Shown piece after piece: positions 8,799-15,139 of a DNA stretch of 22,458 nt. The stretch lies in the NCBI GenBank assembly GCA_947488815.1, contig CANLCC010000036.1, positions 1 to 22,458 on the forward strand, written 5' to 3'. The notes under the pieces are model-generated. The model was not told the origin of the DNA and did not search any database. It worked only from the letters and a program-made list of their open reading frames with translations. A program made the translations under genes and the position numbers. The stretch is from CAIQIA01 sp945861105. GTDB lineage: Bacteria; Cyanobacteriota; Cyanobacteriia; PCC-6307; Cyanobiaceae. Each line of letters begins with the position of its first letter. The first letter of the stretch is position 1.

Positions 8799-9619
8799 GA
8801 GAGGGTCGGGGGGGCTGTTTTCTCCAGCCAGGAGGAGAAGTCGTCGGGGTTGTGGACAACCACGTGCGAACGCATGCCGCCGTGGTACGGACCGCAGAGT
8901 TCAGCGCAGACGATCGGATAGTCGCCGGGTTTGCGGGCGGTGAAGCTGAGCACGGTCTGCTGACCGGGAATCACGTCCTGCTTGAGCCGGAACTGTGGCA
9001 CCCAGAAGGCATGAATCACATCGTTGGCCTTCAACCGCAGTTCCACCGGGCGCCCGGTGGGCACATGCAGTTCGCCACTGGTGATGTTCTGGTCTGGGTA
9101 GTGAAAGATGAAGGCGAACTGCAGGGCGGTGACCTCCACGGGCAGCACGTCGGCCGAGCCGCGGATGCCGATGCCACCCCAGAGCCGATCCTGGTCCGAG
9201 GGGGAGGCGTGGCGCACCGAGGCCAGCTGCTCGTGGGGGGAATGGTCATGCACCGAAAGGCTCTGCATGCCTCCCATCCGGTCATAGATGTCGTAGCTGT
9301 AGATGCCGATGAACAGCACCACGACCGCAGGCACGGCCGTCCAGAACAGCTCAAGGCTGAGATTCCCTTCAATTGGCTCGCCGTCCTGCTGATCTCCCGC
9401 CTGCCGGCGAAAGCGCACCAGGCTGTAGATCACGATGCCGGTAATGCCCAGCAGCAGCCCGGTGCCGATGGCCAGCAGAACCCTGAAGAGTTCGTCGTAA
9501 ACAGGCGCATTGATGCTGGCGCTCTCGGGCAGCAGGGGGACATCATTGGCCACCCAGAGGCTGACCAGAACGAGCACCATGCCCAGCACAAGGGTCAGGA
9601 TGGCCGGTGGAATGCGCAT
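8795..9619 (-). CDS. ctaC: Cytochrome c oxidase subunit II (CuA)
   Basis: Subunit II accepts electrons from cytochrome c (c6 or cM in cyanobacteria) at the CuA centre. From the ATG at 9619 the product is 274 residues. An N-terminal hydrophobic segment MRIPPAILTLVLGMVLVLVSLWV is followed by two membrane helices (about 45-68 and 90-108) and a cupredoxin domain. CuA ligands are His203 (VIHAFWVPQF), Cys238, Glu240, Cys242, His246 and Met249 (CAELCGPYHGGM), all intact. Starts at 9646 and 9685 are open but would place the TAGGGT element and an operator-like palindrome inside the gene. The 9619 start leaves them upstream. At the position of the aromatic electron-entry patch the sequence reads ALQFAFIFHYP, with no Trp. 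Confidence 0.93.
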
Positions 9620-9647
9620 GGGCCAGGTTGGCCTGCAGGTTCTCATT

Positions 9648-9653
9648 ACCCTA
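9648..9653 (-). promoter_or_regulatory. TAGGGT -10-like hexamer of the ctaCDE operon
   Basis: On the minus strand TAGGGT lies 28 bases before the ctaC ATG (9619), in the sequence GCATAGGGTAATGAG. The spacing matches the other hexamers of this kind in the window. No convincing -35 box is visible, which would fit activation by a factor bound at the palindrome about 32 bases upstream. Confidence 0.45.
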
Positions 9654-9684
9654 TGCACGATCCAGCGCGATCTGTTTGAACACA

Positions 9685-9714
9685 ATCCGAAGATTTCGGA
9701 TCGTTGCGAATCCG
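9685..9714. promoter_or_regulatory. Operator-like inverted repeat with third half-site upstream of ctaC
   Basis: ATCCGAA-GAT-TTCGGAT (9685-9701) is a perfect 7-bp inverted repeat with a 3-base centre. A further ATCCG half-site occurs at 9710-9714, pairing with the CGGAT at 9697-9701 as a second, shorter inverted repeat. The centre is about 40 bases upstream of the ctaC -10-like element, a usual place for an activator. The regulator is unknown. Confidence 0.5.
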
Positions 9715-9745
9715 TGGCTGGAGCTTGAGTGATTATCGCTACCAG

Positions 9746-9774
9746 CTCGCTGCCGGCGAGGGGCTTTTGTTTTG
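9746..9774 (+). terminator. Hairpin with T-rich tail in the ctaC/ctaA region
   Basis: CTCGC-TGCCG-GCGAG (9746-9760) is a short GC-rich stem followed by GGGCTTTTGTTTT. The pattern resembles a rho-independent terminator on the plus strand, but no gene lies upstream of it on that strand. It could be an attenuator in a long ctaA leader or the end of a tiny RNA. A GATTAT box sits at 9731-9736. Confidence 0.3.
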
Positions 9775-9837
9775 CTGCAGATTGTTGCGTCTGTTCATGC
9801 TCGCCTGAAACTCTGAACTTCGCCGGATGGTTCTGTG

Positions 9838-9861
9838 CGAACGGGTTCGAATCGCTAGGTT
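9838..9861 (+). promoter_or_regulatory. ctaA promoter: CGAAC-GG-GTTCG palindrome plus TAGGTT -10-like hexamer
   Basis: TAGGTT (9856-9861) lies 32 bases before the ctaA ATG. Six bases ahead of it is the inverted repeat CGAACGGGTTCG (9838-9849), which occupies the core promoter region and could be a repressor site. It has a 2-base spacer, so it does not match the 4-base spacer of Gram-positive LexA boxes. Confidence 0.4.
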
Positions 9862-9893
9862 GCCGTTGTATTCCTCCCGAGGAAGGAATCGCG

Positions 9894-10829
9894 ATGACTG
9901 GTCTGATTCTGCGTTCCTCAGGGCGTCAGGCCCGTGGGGTCTGCGCTGCAGAACCCGCGGGACGTCCCCACCTGGCCCGCCTCTGCCGCCATCTGGTGGT
10001 GGCACTGATCGCTCTGGTGACCATCGGCGGTGCCACCCGGGTGATGGAGGCAGGCCTGGCCTGTCCCGACTGGCCCCTCTGCTTCGGGGCGCTGCTGCCT
10101 GCCGGTCAGATGAGTCTGCGGGTGTTTCTGGAGTGGTTCCATCGGCTCGATGCGGGCCTTGTCAGCGGCGGGCTGCTGCTGCTGGCAGCGGCCAGCTGGG
10201 TGTCGCGGCGGCGCGGACCCGCCTGGCTCCCCTGGGTTGCCAGCCTGGCCCTGCTGCTGGTGGTGCTGCAGGCCGGCCTCGGGGCCCTCACGGTCACCCG
10301 GCTCCTGCGTTTTGACATCGTCAGCGCCCATCTCGTCACCGGCCTGACCCTGGTGGCCCTGCTCAGCGGCCTGGCCGAGGCCCTGGCCCCCCCTGCCCCC
10401 GGCGTTGCCGTTGGCGGCCCCGCCAGGGCCCTGGCGGCCGTGACCCTGGTCCTGCTCATGGCCCAGTGCCTGGCGGGGGCCCTCATGGCCACCCAGTGGG
10501 CCACGGGCTTCTGTCTGCACCAGGGTCAGGCCTGCAGCTGGCTGCAGCTGCATCGGGTGCTGGCCGCGCCGGTGGCGCTCTCTGGCCTCGCCACCGTGAC
10601 GGCCCTGCTCCGTCGGGGGGCCACCGGCCGCGGCCGGCTTCTCGCCCTGCTGCTCGCCGGCGGTTGTCTGCTGCAACCGCTGCTCGGCTGGCTCACCCTG
10701 CGGCTGGCCCTCGATCAACCCCTGGTGACCGTGGCCCACCAGTGCACCGCCGCCGTGCTGGTTGCGGTTCTGGCGGCCCTGGTGGTCTCCCTGCGTCCTT
10801 CTCCCTCCGAGGTTCTCTCCCGTGGCTGA
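9894..10829 (+). CDS. ctaA: Heme A synthase (CtaA/COX15)
   Basis: CtaA oxidises the C8 methyl group of heme O to the formyl group of heme A, needed by the aa3-type oxidase encoded next door. The 311-residue product has eight membrane segments in two similar halves. Ligand and redox residues are visible: EWFHRLDAG (Glu80, His83), SAHLVTG (His146), LQLHRVL and VAHQCTAA for hemes, and a Cys pair CPDWPLC (57 and 63) with a second pair in FCLHQGQACSW. The start is ATG at 9894, with a strong AAGGA (9883-9887) six bases upstream. The frame stays open to GTG at 9729, but that stretch is AT-richer and lies in the promoter. The stop overlaps ctaB by eight bases. Confidence 0.93.
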   Translation: MTGLILRSSGRQARGVCAAEPAGRPHLARLCRHLVVALIALVTIGGATRVMEAGLACPDWPLCFGALLPAGQMSLRVFLEWFHRLDAGLVSGGLLLLAAASWVSRRRGPAWLPWVASLALLLVVLQAGLGALTVTRLLRFDIVSAHLVTGLTLVALLSGLAEALAPPAPGVAVGGPARALAAVTLVLLMAQCLAGALMATQWATGFCLHQGQACSWLQLHRVLAAPVALSGLATVTALLRRGATGRGRLLALLLAGGCLLQPLLGWLTLRLALDQPLVTVAHQCTAAVLVAVLAALVVSLRPSPSEVLSRG

Positions 10830-11826
10830 CACCCTGTCCCTGGTTCCCGTCCACGCCACCGCTGCATCAACCCGGGAGGCCGTCGTTCCCAGCCGTTCCC
10901 ATCTGCGGCTGCCCCCCTGGCTCGAGATCGCCAAACCCCGCCTCATTCCTCTGCTGCTGGCCACCACCCTCGGCGGCATGGCCCTCAGCGACAGCTGGCC
11001 CCTGGCGGCGCCGCGGCTGGCCTGCACCCTCGGTGGCGGCGCCCTGGCGGCCGCGGCCGCCGGCGTTCTCAACTGCCTCTGGGAAGAGGACCTTGACCGG
11101 CGCATGCAGCGCACCAGCCGCCGGGCCCTGCCTTCCGGCCGCATCAAGCCTGGACAGGCCCTGCTGCTGGCCGTGGCCCTCACGGCGGCGGCGGCGATGC
11201 TGCTGGTGGCAGGGGTCAACTGCCTGGCGGCCAGCCTGACCCTGCTGGGCCTCTGCAGCTACGTGCTGCTCTACACGGTGCTGCTCAAACCCCGCACCTC
11301 CCGCAACATCGTCATCGGTGGCGTGGCCGGTGCGATTCCGCCGCTGGTCGGTGCCGCCGCCGCCACCGGTCATGTGGGCCTGGGGGGTTGGTGGCTGTTC
11401 TCCCTCGTGATGCTGTGGACCCCGGCCCACTTCTGGGCCCTGGCCCTGCTGCTCGAGGAGGACTACCGGGCGGTGGGCATTCCGATGCTTCCGGTGGTGC
11501 GGGGCCCGGTGGTGACCGGCCGGGCGATCGCCCGCTACGCCTGGGCGACCGTGGCCGTGAGTGTTCTGGGGGTGCTCACCCTGCCGGCAGGGGGGCTGTT
11601 TTACGGGCTGATGGTGCTGCCTTTCAACGGTCGCCTGCTGCAGATGGGGGAGGCCGTGCGTCGGGATCCGAACGACCGCAGCCGGGCCAAGGGGCTCTTC
11701 CGCTGGTCGATCCTTTATTTGTTCGGGCTGTGCCTGCTGCTGCTGCTGGCCCGCACTCCGGCGGCCATGGCGTTCAGCCAGGACACCTTCACCCTGCTCC
11801 ACCGTGCGACCGGTCTTGCTGCCTAG
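10822..11826 (+). CDS. ctaB: Protoheme IX farnesyltransferase (heme O synthase)
   Basis: CtaB attaches a farnesyl group to protoheme to give heme O, the substrate of CtaA. The 334-residue protein (GTG at 10822, GAGG ten bases upstream) has about nine helices and the prenyltransferase motifs NCLWEEDLDRRMQRTSRRALPSG and LLLEEDYRAVGIPMLPVV. The first Asp of the usual NxxxDxxxD-type motif is Glu here, while the later two Asp are kept. The conserved YTVLLKPRTSRNIVIGGVAGAIPPLVG stretch confirms the family. It is translationally coupled to ctaA. The gene contains the window's only GCGATCGC octamer (11524-11531). Its TAG stop is the start of a TAGGTT hexamer before the ABC transporter genes. Confidence 0.95.
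   Translation: MADTLSLVPVHATAASTREAVVPSRSHLRLPPWLEIAKPRLIPLLLATTLGGMALSDSWPLAAPRLACTLGGGALAAAAAGVLNCLWEEDLDRRMQRTSRRALPSGRIKPGQALLLAVALTAAAAMLLVAGVNCLAASLTLLGLCSYVLLYTVLLKPRTSRNIVIGGVAGAIPPLVGAAAATGHVGLGGWWLFSLVMLWTPAHFWALALLLEEDYRAVGIPMLPVVRGPVVTGRAIARYAWATVAVSVLGVLTLPAGGLFYGLMVLPFNGRLLQMGEAVRRDPNDRSRAKGLFRWSILYLFGLCLLLLLARTPAAMAFSQDTFTLLHRATGLAA
11524..11531. repeat. Single HIP1 octamer GCGATCGC
   Basis: This is the highly iterated palindrome of many cyanobacteria, found once in the window, inside ctaB, and extended to CGGGCGATCGCCCG. The scarcity fits picocyanobacteria rather than HIP1-rich lineages. Confidence 0.8.
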
Positions 11827-11829
11827 GTT
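11824..11829 (+). promoter_or_regulatory. TAGGTT -10-like hexamer before ABC transporter genes
   Basis: The hexamer overlaps the ctaB stop codon and ends 27 bases before the GTG at 11857. It could give the transporter genes their own promoter inside the cta operon. No -35 is evident. Confidence 0.4.
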
Positions 11830-11856
11830 GCATCCCAGCCATTCCGCCCCCGGCCC

Positions 11857-12864
11857 GTGATCCGCCTTGAGCACCTCAGCAAGCGTTTCGGCACGGTCGA
11901 GGCCCTCCAGGACCTGAGCCTGGAGGTCCCCCGCGGCACCCTCTACGGCCTGCTGGGCCCCAATGGTGCCGGCAAGACCACCGCCCTGCGCATCCTCTGC
12001 ACCCTGCTGGCCCCGGATGCCGGCACGGTGACCATCGCCGGGGTCGATGCCCTGGCCCAACCGCGGGAGGCCCGACAGCAGCTGGGCTACGTCGCCCAGG
12101 AGGTGGCCATCGACAAGATCCTCACGGGCCGTGAGCTGCTCCAGCTGCATGCCGCCCTGTATCACCTGCCGAGGGAGCGGGGCCAGCGGCGCATCGCCGA
12201 GCTGAGTGATCTGCTGGGAATGACCGACTGGCTCGACCGCCGTTGCGGCGGCTATTCCGGGGGCATGCGCCGGCGGCTCGACCTGGCCTGCGGCCTGTTG
12301 CACGAGCCGGCGGTGCTGGTGCTCGACGAACCCACCGTGGGCCTCGACATCGAGAGCCGCAGCCTGCTCTGGCAGGTGCTGCGGCAGCTGCGGGACGGCG
12401 GTACCACGGTGCTGCTGAGCAGCCACTACCTGGAGGAGGTCGATGCCCTGGCGGACCGGCTGGCCATCATTGATGGGGGGCGGGTGATCGCCGAGGGGAC
12501 CCCTGACCGCCTCAAGGGAGAGCTGGGCGGAGACCGGGTCACCCTGCGCATCCGCGAGTTCGCGACCCCGGAGGAGGCGGAGCAGGCGCTCACACTGCTG
12601 CAGGGCTGCGACGGTGTGCGCCGTGCGGTGATCAACCGTGCCCAGGGTCATGCCATCAACCTGGTCGTCGATGGCGACGGGGTCGTGGAGCACCTGCGCC
12701 GGCAGCTGCAGGAGCATCGACTGCCGGTGTTCTCGCTGGCGCAGAGCCGCCCGAGTCTTGATGATGTGTATCTGCAGGCCACGGGTCGCACGCTCATGGA
12801 TGCCGAACTGGCGGCCGTGGCGGGACGGGATCCCAAGGCCGAACGCAAGCAGGCCATGCGCTGA
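11857..12864 (+). CDS. ABC transporter ATP-binding protein (DrrA/ABC-2 export type)
   Basis: The 335-residue ATPase has Walker A GPNGAGKTT (34-42), signature YSGGM (133-137), Walker B VLVLDEPT with Asp157-Glu158, and the H-loop His190 (SSHYLEEVD). After the nucleotide-binding domain comes a DrrA-like C-terminal extension of about 100 residues (LKGELGGDRVTLRIREF, and SRPSLDDVYLQATGRTL, a typical end of this family). It powers the permease encoded 29 bases downstream. The GTG start at 11857 lies 30 bases after ctaB. The substrate is unknown. DrrAB-type systems export hydrophobic compounds, and the location beside heme A genes hints at a lipid-like or heme-related cargo, but that is only an inference. 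Confidence 0.92.
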   Translation: MIRLEHLSKRFGTVEALQDLSLEVPRGTLYGLLGPNGAGKTTALRILCTLLAPDAGTVTIAGVDALAQPREARQQLGYVAQEVAIDKILTGRELLQLHAALYHLPRERGQRRIAELSDLLGMTDWLDRRCGGYSGGMRRRLDLACGLLHEPAVLVLDEPTVGLDIESRSLLWQVLRQLRDGGTTVLLSSHYLEEVDALADRLAIIDGGRVIAEGTPDRLKGELGGDRVTLRIREFATPEEAEQALTLLQGCDGVRRAVINRAQGHAINLVVDGDGVVEHLRRQLQEHRLPVFSLAQSRPSLDDVYLQATGRTLMDAELAAVAGRDPKAERKQAMR

Positions 12865-12893
12865 GCCGAGCTGTACCGAACTGAACCGAACCG

Positions 12894-13751
12894 ATGGTCG
12901 ATGTTCTCCATTCCGCCCCCACCCGCCCGTCGGCGAGTCCAGGGGCCGTTTCCGAGCTGGCCCAGGAGACCCTGGCCCTCTGCCGGCGTCTGTTCATCCA
13001 GCTGCAGCGTCGCCCCTCCACCCTGGTGGCGGGGATCCTGCAGCCCCTGATCTGGCTGCTGCTCTTCGGGGCGCTGTTCGCCAAGGCCCCGGCGGGTCTG
13101 CTGCCCGGTGGCGTGAGCTACGGCCGATTCCTGGGGGCCGGGGTGATCGTCTTCACGGCCTTCAGTGCCGCTCTCAATGCCGGCCTGCCGGTGATGTTCG
13201 ACCGCGAGTTCGGCTTCCTCAACCGCCTGCTGGTGGCGCCGCTGCGATCACGGACCTCAATCGTGCTGGCCACGGTGCTGTACATCACCAGCATCAGCCT
13301 GGTGCAGACCCTGGCGATCATGCTGGCCGCCTGGGCCCTGGGTTATGGCTGGCCCGGGCCGCTGGGTCTGCTGCTGGTGCTGGTCACCCTGCTGCTGCTG
13401 CTGGCGGCGGTCACCGCCCTCAGCCTGGGCCTCGCCTTTGCCCTGCCCGGTCACATCGAGTTGATCGCGGTGATCTTCGTGGTCAACCTGCCCCTGCTGT
13501 TCGCCAGCACCGCCCTGGCCCCGATCGCCTTCATGCCCGGCTGGCTGGGCTGGCTTGCGGCCCTGAATCCCCTTACCTTCGCCATAGAACCGATCCGTGC
13601 CGCCTATCTGGGACCCTTCCGTCTCGATCAGGTGGTGCTGGAGGCCCCCTACGGCAGCCTCACGGCTGGCCAGTGCCTGCTGGTGCTGGCAGTGCTCTCC
13701 CTGGGTCTGTTCCTGTCCATCCGGCCCCTTCTGGACCGGAAGCTGAGCTGA
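12894..13751 (+). CDS. ABC-2 type transporter permease
   Basis: The 285-residue protein has a cytoplasmic N terminus of about 45 residues and six membrane segments: PLIWLLLFGALFA, FLGAGVIVFTAFSAALNAGLP, VLYITSISLVQTLAIMLAAWALG, LLLVLVTLLLLLAAVTALSLGLAFALP, LIAVIFVVNLPLLFASTALAPI and CLLVLAVLSLGLFLSI. The block MFDREFGFLNRLLVAPLRSRTSIVLA is the conserved loop that couples to the ATPase in DrrB-like permeases. NPLTFAIEPIRAAYLG before the last helix is also typical. It forms the export channel with the preceding ATPase. The short gap before it holds the ACCGAACTG/AACCGAACCG near-repeats, with no clear role. Confidence 0.92.
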   Translation: MVDVLHSAPTRPSASPGAVSELAQETLALCRRLFIQLQRRPSTLVAGILQPLIWLLLFGALFAKAPAGLLPGGVSYGRFLGAGVIVFTAFSAALNAGLPVMFDREFGFLNRLLVAPLRSRTSIVLATVLYITSISLVQTLAIMLAAWALGYGWPGPLGLLLVLVTLLLLLAAVTALSLGLAFALPGHIELIAVIFVVNLPLLFASTALAPIAFMPGWLGWLAALNPLTFAIEPIRAAYLGPFRLDQVVLEAPYGSLTAGQCLLVLAVLSLGLFLSIRPLLDRKLS

Positions 13752-13755
13752 AGCC

Positions 13756-14130
13756 GTGGCCTCCCTCCCCCCCATCCTCGATCCCGACGCCCGCCGGCGC
13801 CTCAATGACCTGCGCGCCGCCCTCGAGCGTCGGGATGCCGAAGGGCTCAGGGACCTCAGCACCCGGCTGGTGCATCGTCGGGGCCCTGCTGTGCTTGAGG
13901 CACTGATGGCCAGCATCGATGACGGCGAAGCTCTGGCCTTCTGGCGCCGCAGCCTGCAGCGTCGCCAGGACGCTGCGGTTCCCGCACCGACTCCCTCTGC
14001 GGTTCCCTCTCCGGCCCCCGTGGCGGCGCCGGCCGTGGCGGCCGCTCCCCACGGCCGGCGCCGGGCCCAGGCGCTGCGCCGGTGGCTCCCGGCCGAATGG
14101 CAGCTTCCCAGCCATGGTGAGGCCGCATGA
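13756..14130 (+). CDS. Hypothetical protein, helical N terminus and Pro/Ala linker
   Basis: The 124-residue protein is not one I can name. Residues 8-70 look like a small helical domain (LDPDARRRLNDLRAALERRDAEGLRDLSTRLVHRRGPAVLEALMASIDDGEALAFWRRSLQRR). A Pro/Ala/Val-rich linker follows (about 75-95), then a basic C terminus with HGRRRAQALRRWLPAEWQLP. No signal peptide or membrane segment is visible. The GTG start at 13756 is four bases after the permease stop, and its own stop overlaps the nanE ATG as ATGA. It is therefore translated within the operon. The helical part could be a protein-interaction module. Any role with the exporter or the epimerase would be a guess from position. Confidence 0.65.
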   Translation: MASLPPILDPDARRRLNDLRAALERRDAEGLRDLSTRLVHRRGPAVLEALMASIDDGEALAFWRRSLQRRQDAAVPAPTPSAVPSPAPVAAPAVAAAPHGRRRAQALRRWLPAEWQLPSHGEAA

Positions 14131-14831
14131 CAGCGGCGCGACCCCGTCCCAGCGGCCTGATCGTGTCGGTGCAGGCCCCGGAGGGATCCCCGATGCGGGA
14201 TCCCGCGGTGATCGCCGCGATGGCGGAAGCGAGCCTGCGCCGTGGCGCCAGGGGTGTGCGACTGGAGAGCCCCGAACACATCGGCGCCGTGCGCCGTCGC
14301 TGCCCCGACGCCCTGATCATCGGCCTCTGGAAGCGCACCTACCCCGACAGCCCGGTGTACATCACTCCGGGTTGGGAGGAGATCCGTCAGGTGTGGGCCG
14401 CCGGCGCCGACGTGGTCGCCCTGGATGCCACCGGCCGCCACCGCCCGGGGGGGCAACCGCTGCCGGATCTGATCCGTCGTGCCAGGGAAGAGCTGGGTGC
14501 TGTGCTGATGGCCGACGTGGATGCCATCGCCTCCGGTCTGGCGGCGGCCGACCTGGGCTGCCACTGGATCGGCACCACCCTCTACGGCTACACCGAGGCG
14601 ACGGCAGGCCAGCGCCCCCCGGGCCTGCACCTGCTCGGGCCCCTGCGCCAGCAGCTGCCTGCCGAGGTCAGTCTCATCGCCGAAGGGGGAATCGCTTCAC
14701 CCCAGGCCGCCCGCGGGGCCCTGGAGGCCGGGGCTGATGCCGTGGTGGTCGGCACCGCCATCACCGGCATCGACCTGCAGGTGGCGGCCTACGTGGCGGG
14801 CCTCCCGTCAATTTCGCGTCCTGAGACATAA
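14127..14831 (+). CDS. nanE: Putative N-acetylmannosamine-6-phosphate 2-epimerase
   Basis: NanE interconverts ManNAc-6-phosphate and GlcNAc-6-phosphate. The 234-residue TIM-barrel protein shows GLIVSVQAPEGSPM (the usual SCQA cysteine is Val15), GARGVRLES with Arg45, IIGLWKRTYPDSPVYIT with the catalytic-type Lys69, VLMADVDAIASGLAAADLG with Asp130, and AEGGIASPQAARGALEAGADAVVVGTAITG with Glu186 in the phosphate-binding end. These match the family well. No sialate lyase, ManNAc kinase or GlcNAc-6-P deacetylase gene is nearby, so it is an orphan here. The ATG overlaps the preceding stop. It may serve cell-wall amino sugar salvage or surface-sugar synthesis, but the sequence does not decide between them. 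Confidence 0.85.
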   Translation: MTAARPRPSGLIVSVQAPEGSPMRDPAVIAAMAEASLRRGARGVRLESPEHIGAVRRRCPDALIIGLWKRTYPDSPVYITPGWEEIRQVWAAGADVVALDATGRHRPGGQPLPDLIRRAREELGAVLMADVDAIASGLAAADLGCHWIGTTLYGYTEATAGQRPPGLHLLGPLRQQLPAEVSLIAEGGIASPQAARGALEAGADAVVVGTAITGIDLQVAAYVAGLPSISRPET

Positions 14832-14909
14832 GAAAAGACCTGTGAAGCCTGCCTGACCAGGCGCCGCCCGGGAGCGAGACTGGTGAGATCCACCCTGGGG
14901 GGCCGGGCC

Positions 14910-15083
14910 ATGACGCCGGTTCTGAGACTTGTCTTCGCCGGCGTCACCGGGTTCTCGATCTCGGCCGTCGACCTCACCGATCTGCAGGCGCTCAACCGCG
15001 AGCTGGGGCGCCTCTGCACCCGCCCGCCCCAGGAGGCCGCGCGTGTGTGCCAGATCCACGCCAGGTTGCTCAAGGGCACCTGA
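14910..15083 (+). CDS. Small hypothetical protein with N-terminal hydrophobic segment
   Basis: From the ATG at 14910 (preceded by a GGGGGG stretch) the protein has 57 residues. LRLVFAGVTGFSISAV is a weak signal-like segment. After it comes LTDLQALNRELGRLCTRPPQEAARVCQIHARLLKG, an amphipathic helical part with two Cys (LC and VC) that could form a disulfide if exported. A GTG at 14883 would add nine residues. The pattern looks like a conserved picocyanobacterial protein, but I cannot name it. The 78 bases before it carry a GCCTG/CAGGC hairpin without a T-run and no clear promoter. Confidence 0.55.
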   Translation: MTPVLRLVFAGVTGFSISAVDLTDLQALNRELGRLCTRPPQEAARVCQIHARLLKGT

Positions 15084-15103
15084 CGGTTTCCGCCGTCGCT
15101 CGG

Positions 15104-15109
15104 TAGGGT
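15104..15109 (+). promoter_or_regulatory. TAGGGT -10-like hexamer before small membrane protein gene
   Basis: TAGGGT in CGGTAGGGTCAGGC lies 30 bases before the ATG at 15140. The 13-base core CGGTAGGGTCAGG is identical to the sequence before the lipoprotein gene at 2001-2013. Confidence 0.4.
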
Positions 15110-15139
15110 CAGGCCACGTCTGCCCTCCCCCTGCCGTCC

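Noticed and set aside
9838..9849. LexA box before ctaA.
   Set aside because: The half-sites resemble Gram-positive LexA sites, but the spacer is two bases instead of four and the cyanobacterial LexA consensus differs.
9729..9893. Cys-rich N-terminal extension of CtaA (eight Cys in 55 codons) in an open frame from a GTG.
   Set aside because: The stretch is AT-richer than coding DNA here and contains a promoter-like hexamer, a palindrome and a strong ribosome binding site for the ATG at 9894. The shorter product has normal family length.
10867..12717. Long open frame (over 600 codons) on the minus strand opposite ctaB and the ABC ATPase gene.
   Set aside because: Its product is Gln/His/Gly-rich without domains, and the plus strand encodes two clear families. 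Such frames are expected opposite GC-rich genes.
12865..12893. Short near-repeats ACCGAACTG and AACCGAACCG between the ABC ATPase and permease genes.
   Set aside because: Too short and without symmetry; most likely incidental spacer sequence.
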